From assembly GCF_050870875.2 (NCBI RefSeq), contig NZ_CP194041.2, positions 3,968,001 through 4,032,000 on the forward strand: a DNA stretch of 64,000 nucleotides, in the 5' to 3' direction. The DNA comes from Agarivorans sp050870875. GTDB lineage: Bacteria; Pseudomonadota; Gammaproteobacteria; Enterobacterales; Celerinatantimonadaceae. The stretch's first letter is position 1. Every line of letters starts with the position of its first letter. A model generated the notes under the pieces. That model had not been told where the DNA came from. It saw only the letters and a list, made by a program, of their open reading frames with translations, and searched no databases. Positions 41,778 through 52,700 of the stretch are shown piece after piece. Both the position numbers and the translations under genes were made by a program.

Positions 41778-43072
41778 TAAAAAGTCCAATCTTCGGGTCG
41801 GTCTACCCGTAATCCTTCGAGCAATTGCCCAGTGGCATTCAGCAGACGGTATTTCGCTCGTAATTCGTCAATATCGGCAGCAATAAACTCATTTTGAGCT
41901 TCAAATAACTCGTTCTCAGTATTCAGTACATCCAACAAACTACGCTTTCCCAAATTAAACTGTTTCTTGTAGGCGCTCACTGTTTGGTAACTCGCATCAA
42001 CGTGCCGCTGCAAGAATGATTTTTGACGAACCAATACATCCCAGGCATTCCAAGCCAAGCGCGTGCCCTCAGTGACTTGACGCAGCGCATCCTCATTCAT
42101 CGATTTGGCCCGATTGACCTGATAAGCGCTCTGACGAATCGCCGCTGAATCACTGCCACCATTAAATAAGTTATAACGCAAGCGTAGCATCGCCGCTAGC
42201 TCATAATCTTTGGTATGAGCGAGACCGTTTTGGTTACGATTCCAATCCCCATCTAACTCTAAAGCAATCTCTGGGTAATTACGCGACTTAGCCACGGTAT
42301 TTTGGGCGTTCGCGGCTGCAACATCATATTGCGCAGACTTTAATGCGGGGTGAACTTTCAAGGCCGCATCAACCGCACTATCAAGATCCGGCGGTAACAA
42401 GTTCATATCGGCCGCCGGCATGACCAAATCCTGAGGGAGACTATTCACCACTCGCAAAAACTGGCTTTGAGCATCCAATAGGTTATTTTGAGCGGAGAGA
42501 GCATTGGTGTTCGCTCGTGCCACTCGACCGTTAATTTGAGTAAGATCGGCACTAGAACCTAGCCCGGCATCGGTGCGCTTCTTAATATCCCCTTGGATCG
42601 CCAGATGAGTTTGCAAATTATTCTCAGCCAAGGTAAGCAATTGCTGTTGCTTGAGCACCTCTAAATAGACATTCACTACCTGCAACGCAATATTCTCGGC
42701 ATCGTTATACAATAACCACTGATCGGCCCGCGCCTCATTCTCGGTTCTCGATACCTCACCGGTAGTCGCAAAACCGCTAAATAATAACTGACGAATACTA
42801 ATACCAAGCTCTGTAGGATTGGCGCTATTGGTACCTGACGCGTTTGTTTCCCGTTGCCCCCACCCCGCGCCAGCATTCAAATCAACCTTGGGATAAAAGC
42901 CGCCCTTTGCCCCCTGATATTGCTCACCACTTGCCTTAAACTGGTTAAAAGAAGATTGTAATTGAGGATGCTCGGTTAAAGCTTTGGCCACCGCTTGCTC
43001 TAAAGATTGAGCCGAAGCGAAATTACAGCTCATCATCAATCCAAACGTAACGCTTAAGCACAACTTGTTCAT
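41777..43072 (-). CDS. lapE: TolC-family outer-membrane channel of the adhesin secretion system
   Basis: A 431-residue TolC/AggA-type protein with a signal peptide (MNKLCLSVTFGLMMSCNFASAQ) and two outer-membrane-efflux repeats (LEQAVAKALTEHPQLQSSFNQFKASGEQYQGAKGGFYPKVDLNAGAGWG near the N terminus; NLGKRSLLDVLNTENELFEAQNEFIAA near the C terminus). It is the outer-membrane part of the type I secretion system with lapB and lapC. In LapA systems the adhesin stays lodged in this channel until LapG cuts it. This role is from the family, not measured here. Confidence 0.93.
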   Translation of the reverse strand: MNKLCLSVTFGLMMSCNFASAQSLEQAVAKALTEHPQLQSSFNQFKASGEQYQGAKGGFYPKVDLNAGAGWGQRETNASGTNSANPTELGISIRQLLFSGFATTGEVSRTENEARADQWLLYNDAENIALQVVNVYLEVLKQQQLLTLAENNLQTHLAIQGDIKKRTDAGLGSSADLTQINGRVARANTNALSAQNNLLDAQSQFLRVVNSLPQDLVMPAADMNLLPPDLDSAVDAALKVHPALKSAQYDVAAANAQNTVAKSRNYPEIALELDGDWNRNQNGLAHTKDYELAAMLRLRYNLFNGGSDSAAIRQSAYQVNRAKSMNEDALRQVTEGTRLAWNAWDVLVRQKSFLQRHVDASYQTVSAYKKQFNLGKRSLLDVLNTENELFEAQNEFIAADIDELRAKYRLLNATGQLLEGLRVDRPEDWTF

Positions 43073-43103
43073 TAACTCTCCTTGTTAACTGGTACGTTCA
43101 CGA

Positions 43104-44498
43104 TTAACGTTCTCTTAACGCAGTCTGTCGCGCCTTCATAATCGGTTTTAATAGATAATCCAAAATACTCTTTTTACCGGTGATAATGTCTACATTGGCC
43201 AACATTCCAGGAATAATTGGTAACTGCATGTTATCACTACCTAAGTAGTTTTTATCTGTACGTACCCGCACTAAATAGTAGCTATGACCTTCTTCATCCA
43301 AAATCGTATCTGCGCTTATTAATTCTAAATGACCATTCAAACCGCCATAAATTGAAAAGTCGTAAGCACTGAATTTAACAACAGTTTTAAGCCCCGGACG
43401 AAGAAAAGCAATATCTTTAGGTTGAATTTTCGCCTCAACCAATAAATTATCTTCCATAGGTACGATTTCCATGATGCTCATCCCTGGTTGCACCACTCCA
43501 CCCACCGTATTGCTATAGATTTTTTTCACAGTCCCCTTGACTGGCGAGACCACTGAAGTACGAGCGACTCGATCCCGCAGACCAACTTGACCCTCGGTTA
43601 ATGGCTGCAATTCAGATTCAATTTTATTCAACTGCTGACGAGCATCACTCAAAAAAGCGAGCGCAATATCTCGACGCTTATACACCGTTTCGGCGATAGC
43701 ACTGCGAATTTTTGGTTCTAATAGCTTGCTACTTTGAAGTTCGCCATTAAGGTCGTTAGCTTGACGTTTCAATTTTAACAATTCGACCTGAGAAACAATA
43801 CCTTCTTTGGCTAAGGGTTTCGTGAGGGCGAGCTCTTCTAGCACCAAACTGTAACTCCGCTGAGCATGCTCAACCTTAGACTTAAGCTCCAATAACTCCT
43901 GTTGTTTCTGCTCAATTTGCCCTGCGGTAATCGACAATTGATTTTGTAAGGCCCGCAACCTAGCCATCTTTTGCAACTGCTGCCCCTTCACTTCTTCAGG
44001 GTACTTTTGGCTAAACTCGGCATCAAAGTCTATGGGCTCATCACTAATTAATACTTGTTTACGCCACTGTGTCATGTCCAACTCGGGGTGCATTTTAATA
44101 CTGGTAATTTCGCTACGCAGGCGCGCTACATCAGACTGAAGATTAATTAAGCGTTGCTCTCGTTCACGAAAATCGGAACGAAAACGAGTATCGTCTATCA
44201 ACAATAAAGGCTGGCCTATTTCAACAGTATCGCCTTCTTTCACCAAAATTTGTTTAAGAATACCGCCTTCAAGATTTTGAATGGTTTGAATTTGTTGGGA
44301 AGGGATCACTTTCCCCGCGCCGACCGTAACTTCATCCACTTTGGCCCAATGAGCCCAATATAAGGCGCAGATCATCAAAATAAAGATCAACCATAGTAAA
44401 CGACGCGAACTACGCGGCGTTTTCATTAATATCGCGGCGTTAATATCATCCACAAATTGCAGATCACTCTCAGAAACATTTAGCTTACGCTTGGCCAT
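43104..44498 (-). CDS. lapC: HlyD-type membrane fusion protein of the adhesin secretion system
   Basis: A 464-residue adaptor of type I secretion: a short cytoplasmic N terminus, one membrane helix (LLWLIFILMICALYWAHWA, about residues 34-52), a lipoyl half-motif (VIPSQQIQTIQNLEGGILKQILVKEGDTVEIGQPLLLIDD), a long coiled coil (about residues 110-330) and the second half-motif (VVSPVKGTVKKIYSNTVGGVVQPG). The C terminus contains the HlyD beta-barrel. It overlaps the lapB stop by 14 nt. It works with lapB and lapE to export LapA. Confidence 0.95.
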   Translation of the reverse strand: MAKRKLNVSESDLQFVDDINAAILMKTPRSSRRLLWLIFILMICALYWAHWAKVDEVTVGAGKVIPSQQIQTIQNLEGGILKQILVKEGDTVEIGQPLLLIDDTRFRSDFREREQRLINLQSDVARLRSEITSIKMHPELDMTQWRKQVLISDEPIDFDAEFSQKYPEEVKGQQLQKMARLRALQNQLSITAGQIEQKQQELLELKSKVEHAQRSYSLVLEELALTKPLAKEGIVSQVELLKLKRQANDLNGELQSSKLLEPKIRSAIAETVYKRRDIALAFLSDARQQLNKIESELQPLTEGQVGLRDRVARTSVVSPVKGTVKKIYSNTVGGVVQPGMSIMEIVPMEDNLLVEAKIQPKDIAFLRPGLKTVVKFSAYDFSIYGGLNGHLELISADTILDEEGHSYYLVRVRTDKNYLGSDNMQLPIIPGMLANVDIITGKKSILDYLLKPIMKARQTALRER

Positions 44499-46653
44499 TT
44501 GGTGACCTCACTTGACCAGTACGCAGTAGCTCTAGAACCTTTGCTTTACTGCCATCGGCAACCACTCGACCACGTTCCAATACAATAATCCGATCAACTA
44601 AATCCAACATCGACATTTTGTGTGTAATTAAAATAAAGGTTTTATCGGCGACAACTTGTTTCAGTTGTGCCTTCACTAAATTCTCAGAGTGAGCGTCCAT
44701 ACTGCTGGTCGGTTCATCGAGCACTAATACCGGAGGGTTAAACAGCAAAGCACGTGCTAAAGCGACCGCCTGGCGCTGTCCCCCTGATAAATATTGACCC
44801 CGCTCGCCCACTTGACGATCTAAACCTTCAGGATCTATATCAGTAAACTCATTCACCCCAGCTAACTCTGCTGCGCGAAAAATCAGCTCATCTTCGATAT
44901 GCGGCACCCCGAGGGTGATATTTTCCCGAATAGAACCATAAAACAGATTAATATCTTGAGGTAAACACCCCAGTTTTTGACGAATATCTGCAGGACTAAT
45001 CTGTTTTAAATCAACACCATCGAGACGAATAGCGCCTTGCTGTTGCGTATAAAATCCCAGCAGAAGTTTTTCAATACTGGTCTTTCCTGCACCGATTTTC
45101 CCGATAATTGCGACTTTTTCCTTGGCTTTAATCGCAAAGCTTACCTGTTTAAGCACTTGAACTTCAGAACCCGGATAAGTGAAATCTACATCGCTAAAAC
45201 TGATATCGCCATCGAAATGAGAACGATGCATATAACGCTCTAGATTCTCATCCGGCAAAGCCATAATCTGTTCTAGATTTTGCAATGCCGATTGCGCCTG
45301 ATTATAACGCGTTGCCAATAATGAGACTTGAGAGAAAGGAACCAAAGCGCGTCCGGTTAACATAACCGCCGCCACCAGGCCCCCCATCGACAATTCACCA
45401 ACAGAGATTTGAAATACCCCAACCACCACTAATAACACCGTGGTACTTTGTGAAACAAAGCCGTTAACGCTGCCCACCGAAGTCGCCAATTTACGAATTT
45501 GCATATTCCAAGTGGCGATATTACCGACTAACTCTTCCCACTTATGCTGGAATTGGCTTTCTGCCCCCGCTAACTTCAAAGACTCGATACCAGAAAGACT
45601 TTCGATTAAATGAGCATTCTTTTGACTGGCAAATCGGCTGCCTAACTCGACCTCTTGATGCATCTTACGTTTGATCCAAAATGAATACAGAAGCATCACC
45701 AGCGCCGCCCCAGCAGGCACTAATACCAAGGGGCCGGCAACCAGTGCAATAATCGCAAGGAACAGCAAAGAAAATGGCACATCAACTAAAGCGGCAATCG
45801 TGGCGGAGGTAATAAATTCTCGGATCGAATCGAACTCTTGTATATTTTTTGCGAAGGCACCTACCGAGGTAGGACGAGTCTCCATCTTCATGTTCAGCAA
45901 TTTTTCGAAGATTCGGGCAGATAATAAAATATCTGATTTCTTAGCTGCTAAGTCTAAAGTGTAAGCACGCATCTGCTTTAAAGCGAAATCGAACACCAAG
46001 ACCAGCGCCATTCCAGCTGTCAATACCCATAAGGTATCCATCGCTGAATTGGGTACGACCCGATCATAAACATTCATCACAAATAAGGGCGAAGCAATTG
46101 CAAATAAATTCACAAATAATGATGCGACCAAGGCGTCTCGGTAGAGAGGAGCCGAGCGACGCAAAGTACTCCAGAACCAATGACCACGGTTACTCTTTAA
46201 AGCTTCCGGAGAACGCGCATCAAAACGATAACGTTTACGAACATAACAACAAAAACCGCTATAACTCGGAGCCAATTTGTCTAAAGTAATATGCTCGTGG
46301 CTATCAGGTAATTCCGGCCAAGCTACTTCAATATCTTGCTGGTTACGAGCAAGCAATACACAACAGCGACCATCTTCTAATAGCAAAATACAAGGCAATA
46401 ATAAGTCGGGAATTTTATCAATTGGTTTTTTAACCAAAGATGCATCCATTCCGGCGCGTAATGCCGCGCGAGGTAATAACGCAGGCGTCAACAAGCCGTC
46501 TTTTAACGGTAGACCAGCCGAAAGCGCCTTCGCTGAAAAAGGCTTGCCGTAATACTTGGACAAAAATACCAAACTATTCAGTAAGGGGTCACTGCGCTCA
46601 GCAGCAATATCTAAATCACGGTGATGGTGTTGCTGTGGGTTGGCTTCCTGCAC
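44485..46653 (-). CDS. lapB: Type I secretion ABC exporter with C39-like N-terminal domain
   Basis: A 722-residue exporter. Residues about 1-140 form a C39 peptidase-like domain without the catalytic cysteine, as in the RTX exporters that bind rather than process their cargo. Six membrane helices (about 170-450) follow, then the ATPase: Walker A GKIGAGKTS, signature LSGGQRQAVALARAL, Walker B PVLVLDEPTSSMD and H-loop LITHK. The start is a GTG at 46653 with AAGGA 6 nt upstream. It lies 79 nt downstream of lapA, with a hairpin in the gap. It drives export of LapA. Confidence 0.95.
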   Translation of the reverse strand: MQEANPQQHHHRDLDIAAERSDPLLNSLVFLSKYYGKPFSAKALSAGLPLKDGLLTPALLPRAALRAGMDASLVKKPIDKIPDLLLPCILLLEDGRCCVLLARNQQDIEVAWPELPDSHEHITLDKLAPSYSGFCCYVRKRYRFDARSPEALKSNRGHWFWSTLRRSAPLYRDALVASLFVNLFAIASPLFVMNVYDRVVPNSAMDTLWVLTAGMALVLVFDFALKQMRAYTLDLAAKKSDILLSARIFEKLLNMKMETRPTSVGAFAKNIQEFDSIREFITSATIAALVDVPFSLLFLAIIALVAGPLVLVPAGAALVMLLYSFWIKRKMHQEVELGSRFASQKNAHLIESLSGIESLKLAGAESQFQHKWEELVGNIATWNMQIRKLATSVGSVNGFVSQSTTVLLVVVGVFQISVGELSMGGLVAAVMLTGRALVPFSQVSLLATRYNQAQSALQNLEQIMALPDENLERYMHRSHFDGDISFSDVDFTYPGSEVQVLKQVSFAIKAKEKVAIIGKIGAGKTSIEKLLLGFYTQQQGAIRLDGVDLKQISPADIRQKLGCLPQDINLFYGSIRENITLGVPHIEDELIFRAAELAGVNEFTDIDPEGLDRQVGERGQYLSGGQRQAVALARALLFNPPVLVLDEPTSSMDAHSENLVKAQLKQVVADKTFILITHKMSMLDLVDRIIVLERGRVVADGSKAKVLELLRTGQVRSPNGQA

Positions 46654-46680
46654 CTTGCATCCTTTACAATATAAAACATC

Positions 46681-46704
46681 AAGAGCAAGCCTTAGCTTAC
46701 TCTT
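46681..46704 (-). other. Hairpin in the lapA-lapB gap
   Basis: On the minus strand AAGAGTAAGC and GCTTGCTCTT pair over 10 bp (one G-U) around a 4-nt loop, followed by GATGTTTTATATT. The T-run is imperfect, so it may be a leaky terminator or a processing stop that keeps lapA mRNA more abundant than the secretion genes. Confidence 0.5.
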
Positions 46705-46732
46705 GTAATTAAATTAACCCAAATAAAAAGGT

Positions 46733-49700
46733 TTAGTTATCGACATTAAGCTGTTGATCTTCAATTAATTGAGTCAATATTTCGCTATCACTCATACCGC
46801 TAAAATCAACATTCTCGAGGGTAATGGTCTGATGAACACTGAAACCATTGTCGCCACCATCTTTATCGATTGAAATAATGGTATCGACACCACTTCCATG
46901 AGTCACCGTTTCGAAGGAGAGGAAAGATTCCAAACTGGCTTCCGTTTCCCCTTGTAACAAATCACTTAAGTTAAGCACATCACCGCCTTCACCAACAGTG
47001 AAATCGGTAATCGTATCATTCACGCTCGCTTGATCATCATTTGCTAACCAAGCAAACATATCACTATCATCACCACCAGTAAGTATATCGTTACCCTGAC
47101 CACCAATGAGTAAGTCTTCGCCGCTACCGCCAATCAAGACATCATCACCCTGATTTCCTATTAAGGCATCTTGACCGCCGCCACCCAGCAAACTATCGCT
47201 ATGCTCATTGCCAATTAAAATCTCATCGGCGTCACTGCCTTGTAGCGTTTGACTATGTTCACCAACAATTTCGACCGTGGCGGTATCCGAGAGACCATCA
47301 GCATTGATGCCATAATCAAACTGCTCCAATACATCTGTTGCGGCCGATTTATTGTACTCCGCAGTATCGGTCAAAATAGTTAAATCAAGTTGATAAGCTT
47401 GGCCATTATCAGCACCCTGTTCCGCGACAATTTGGATATAATAATCACCTTGATAATCGGCAGTGTAAGTTTCCTTGGCACCGGCCCAGTAATCATCGAT
47501 AACGGCTATCTGCTCTCCTGATTCATTATATAAATACACATCCACATCCACGGACCGAGAAGCATCATCATTAGAGCTGACATTAATACGTAACTGTTCG
47601 CCTACTGCCAATGTCACCTTAAACCAATCTTGGTCAACACCACCAACGACTGAAGTATCACTCTCTAAAGTCCCTTGAAAAGCGTAAGAGTATCCGTCAA
47701 TGTTATTGGTATTGATGATATTGCGATCATTGGCACTGAATAAAGAGCGGTCACTTAAATCAACCGCCGTTAACAATGAATTATTGATTGGCGATAAACC
47801 GCTATCGAGCGGATTTTCAATCGCGATTGTGGCCACGGCTTCAGTTTCAAAATTACTTTCATTAATACCTAAACCGATGCCATCATCGGATTCAAACACG
47901 ATATTAGCTGAATCATCCAGACTAGCACTACCGCCTTGCGCATCACTAACACCACTCAATTCAATCGCATGCCCCTGATCATTCCATAATAGGGCCAGAC
48001 TCGGAATACTGATACTGCTGGTGCCATCCTGAGAAGTGATCACATAATCACGATTAGCATCAACAATTGGTTCAAATACAGTATGAATTACAATGTCGGT
48101 AACAGCACTGTCACCATCGAAGTCTGACACTGTGACACTGAAGTTTTCTTGTTGCGCCCAGCCATCACTATTCAAGCTGAGTTCATAGCTATAGGCACCA
48201 GTCACAAAGTTAAGGACTAACAAGCCCCCCAGAGCAGTGGCGATACTCAGGGTTTGTTGCTGCTCTGGTCTAGCATCTGGATCATAGGTATAAGTGGTAC
48301 CATCAACCTTTATAGCGCTCACGTAGCCATTATCCGCTCCCACCATGAAACCACTGGTTGATGCCGTGTCAACTAAGCCTAACGAGCCACTCACTGCCTC
48401 GTCTAAATAACTTTCTACCAAGCTAGTCGATAAATCAGTCACATCATTTACAATAAATGCGTATTCATCATTCGCAGAATCTGAAGCAATGTCTTGTAAC
48501 ACCGATAAGTTGGCATTACCAATCCCCACTCCATAGCTAATATCGACATTCTCATTAACAAAAGTATCCCAAGCATCCTGTCCAGTTAAGCCCTTATACT
48601 CGACCGTCTCGTCAATACCATAACCCTGATTCGGTTCACCATCGGAAATAAAGTACAACAGCGTACTATCGGCACTCGGTTGCTCGGCAACGATGCTGGA
48701 TTGAATAACTTGATTCAAGGCTGAATCATAGTGAGTACCGCCTCCGGAGGCTAAGCTTTGCAAGTAGTCTAAGGCGTCGGCCACGTTATCAATGATCCAC
48801 CCACTACTCACTTGAGAATCAGAGAAACCAATGATTTGTACATTCACATTGCCCTTATCGTCGGCCTGATCAATCAAATGGGTTAAAGCATCGACGGCAA
48901 TTTTTAAGTAATCGAGCCCATCGCCATGCTCTCCATTATTCATACTCGCCGATGTGTCTAATACCAAGACTAAATTAGTCGTGACCGACAAGGGGCTCGA
49001 CTCCAGAGTCAATGCAACCTGACTACCGACAGGGGCATCATCGACAATACTCACCTCAAGTGTCGCCTGACTGGTAAAACCAGCGGGAGCATTACTAACA
49101 ATATAAGAGAAACTCTCGCTTTGACCATCACCCGCTAAGCGCGAGGTATTTAACTGGTATTGATAGTCTCCCTTACCAAAGCCATCATAGGCTTCGGTAT
49201 ACACCGTTAATACACCCTGCTCAGTGTCAATGCTAATCACGCCATTAACATCAGCAGTATACGGGCTGCCTTCATAGGCAATACTACTTATCGATAACTC
49301 GGAAAAATCTCCGCCGTCGTTGGCTAATAAGTTTCCACTTGCTGAACTATTGGCAACCCCAGGTGCCGAGCCTGTGGCCAGGCCCGCTTCAAAGACCTGC
49401 GCGCTGTCACTATTCAAATCAATAATATTGCCACTCACCGTCGCTTGGCTTTGTTGACCCCCTTGATCCTCTATCGTATAAGAGAAACGAACATCGCCAC
49501 CACTATCAGGGTTCGCGGTAAAGCTAACTAAACCCGCTGCACTCACATTCACAAGCCCTTGTTCGACAGCAATAGTCTGGGCGGTTCCGGGAGTTAACAA
49601 AGTACCATCAATGGATTTAATGCTAATCGCATCACCCTCTGGGTCAGAATCATTCGCTAAAAGATCGAGTGATACAGTACCTCCCGATGCGAGTAAATTG

Positions 49701-52700
49701 AAATGGTCATTAATCGCCTCTGGCACATCGTTGACCGGGGTCAGATCGAGGCTGGCACTGGCGTCCACGCTGAGTGGATCGCTGAGACCATTGGTGCTGC
49801 CATTGTCGGTAATTTGGTATGAGAAGCTAACGCTGCTGTCATCATCGGCCGCCGGCGTATAAGTCCAACTGCCGTCGCCATTATCCACTAAGCTGCCAGC
49901 GCCACTGCTCAGCTGCAAGTTGCTGACCGTTAAATCGTCGCCTTCCAAGTCGCTGGCATTGGCCAATAGTTCTTCGCTGGTAATCAGCCGCGCACCGCTA
50001 TCTTCGGCGATGGGAGTCAAGACGACCGCACTCGATTCGGGTGCATCATTGACCGGAGTGAGATCGAGGCTGGCGCTGGCATCCACGCTGAGTGGATCGC
50101 TCAGGCCATTAGTGCTGCCATTATCGGTGATTTGATAAGAGAAGCTAACACTGCTGTCATCATCGGCCACCGGCGTATAAGTCCAACTGCCGTCGCCATT
50201 ATCCACTAAACTGCCCGCGCCGCTGCTCAGCTGCAAATTGCTGACCGTTAAATCGTCGCCTTCCAAGTCGCTGGCATTGGCCAGTAATTCTTCAGAGCTA
50301 ATGATGCGCGCGCCGCTGTCTTCGGCAATCGGATCTAACACTACCGCCGTACTTTCGGGTGCATCATTCACCGGGGTGAGATCGAGGCTGGCGCTGGCAT
50401 CCACGCTGAGTGGATCGCTCAGGCCATTAGTGCTGCCATTGTCAGTAATTTGGTATGAGAAGCTAACGCTGCTGTCATCATTGGCCACCGGCGTATAAGT
50501 CCAACTGCCGTCACCATTATCTATCAAACTGCCCGCGCCGCTGCTCAGCTGCAAGTTGCTGACCGTTAAATCGTCGCCTTCCAAGTCGCTGGCATTGGCC
50601 AGTAATTCTTCAGAAGTGATGATGCGCGCGCCGCTGTCTTCGGCGATGGGGGTCAAGACGACCGCACTTAATTCGGGTGCATCATTCACCGGAGTGAGAT
50701 CGAGGCTGGCGCTGGCATCCACGCTTAGTGGATCGCTGAGGCCATTGCTGCTGCCATTATCGGTGATTTGATAAGAGAAACTAACGCTGCTGTCATCATC
50801 GGCCGCCGGCGTATAAGTCCAGCTGCCATCGCCGTTATCACTCAAGCTGCCATTACCGCTGCTCAGCTGCAAGTTGCTGACCGTTAAATCGTCGCCTTCC
50901 AAGTCGCTGGCATTGGCCAGTAGTTCTTCAGAGGTAATCAGCCGCGCGCCGCTGTCTTCGGCGATAGGCTCTAAGACTACTGTGCTGCTCTCAGGGGCAT
51001 CGTTGACCGGAGTGAGATCGAGGCTGGCGCTGGCATCCACGCTGAGTGGATCGCTGAGACCATTGGTGCTGCCATTGTCAGTAATTTGATAAGAGAAGCT
51101 AACGCTGCTGTCATCATCGGCCGCCGGCGTATAAGTCCAGCTACCGTCACCGTTGTCCACTAAACTGCCGTTACCACTGCTCAGCTGCAAGTTGCTGACC
51201 GTTAAATCGTCGCCTTCCAAGTCGCTGGCATTGGCCAGTAATTCTTCAGAGCTAATGATGCGCGCGCCGCTATCTTCGGCGATGGGAGTCAAGACGACCG
51301 CACTCGATTCGGGTGCATCATTCACCGGAGTGAGATCGAGGCTGGCGCTGGCATCCACGCTGAGTGGATCGCTCAGGCCATTAGTGCTGCCATTGTCGGT
51401 GATTTGGTATGAGAAGCTAACGCTGCTGTCATCATCGGCCACCGGCGTATAAGTCCAGCTGCCGTCGCCATTGTCGACCAGACTGCCGTTACCACTGCTC
51501 AGCTGCAAGTTGCTGACCGTTAAATCATCGCCTTCCAAGTCGCTGGCATTGGCCAGTAATTCTTCGCTGGTAATCAGCCGCGCGCCGCTGTCTTCAGCAA
51601 TAGGATCTAACACAAGCGCCGTACTTTCTGGGGCATCGTTCACCGGAGTGAGATCGAGGCTGGCACTGGCATCCACGCTTAGTGGATCGCTGAGGCCATT
51701 GCTGCTGCCATTATCGGTAATTTGATAAGAGAAGCTAACACTGCTGTCATCATCGGCCGCCGGTGTATAGGTCCAGCTGCCATCACCGTTGTCACTCAAG
51801 CTGCCGTTACCGCTGCTCAGCTGCAAGTTGCTGACCGTTAAATCGTCGCCTTCCAAGTCGCTGGCATTGGCCAGTAGTTCTTCAGAGCTAATGATGCGCG
51901 CGCCGCTGTCTTCGGCGATGGGGGTCAAGACGACCGCACTTGATTCGGGTGCATCATTCACCGGAGTGAGATCGAGACTGGCGCTCGCATCCACGCTTAG
52001 TGGATCGCTGAGGCCATTGCTGCTGCCATTATCGGTGATTTGATAAGAGAAGCTAACGCTGCTGTCATCATCAGCCGCCGGCGTATAAGTCCAGCTGCCA
52101 TCGCCGTTATCACTCAAGCTGCCATTACCGCTGCTCAGCTGCAAGTTGCTGACCGTTAAATCGTCGCCTTCCAAGTCGCTGGCATTGGCCAGCAGTTCTT
52201 CAGAGCTAATGATGCGCGCGCCGCTGTCTTCGGCGATGGGCTCTAAGACTACTGTGCTGCTCTCAGGGGCATCGTTGACCGGGGTGAGATCGAGACTGGC
52301 GCTCGCATCCACGCTTAATGGATCGCTGACGCCATTGCTGCTGCCATTGTCGGTAATTTGGTATGAGAAGCTAACGCTGCTGTCATCATCGGCCGCCGGC
52401 GTATAGGTCCAGCTGCCGTCGCCGTTGTCACTCAAGCTGCCGTTACCACTGCTCAGCTGCAAGCTGCTGACCGTTAAATCGTCGCCTTCCAAGTCGCTGG
52501 CATTGGCCAGTAATTCTTCAGAGGTAATGATGCGCGCGCCGCTATCTTCGGCGATGGGCTCTAAGACTACTGTGCTGCTCTCAGGGGCATCGTTGACCGG
52601 GGTGAGATCGAGACTGGCGCTCGCATCCACGCTTAGTGGATCGCTGAGGCCATTGCTGCTGCCATTGTCGGTGATTTGATAAGAGAAGCTAACGCTGCTG

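Noticed and set aside
44485..46653. LapB as a processing peptidase of C39 type
   Set aside because: The N-terminal C39-like domain lacks the catalytic cysteine motif, so only a binding role is likely.
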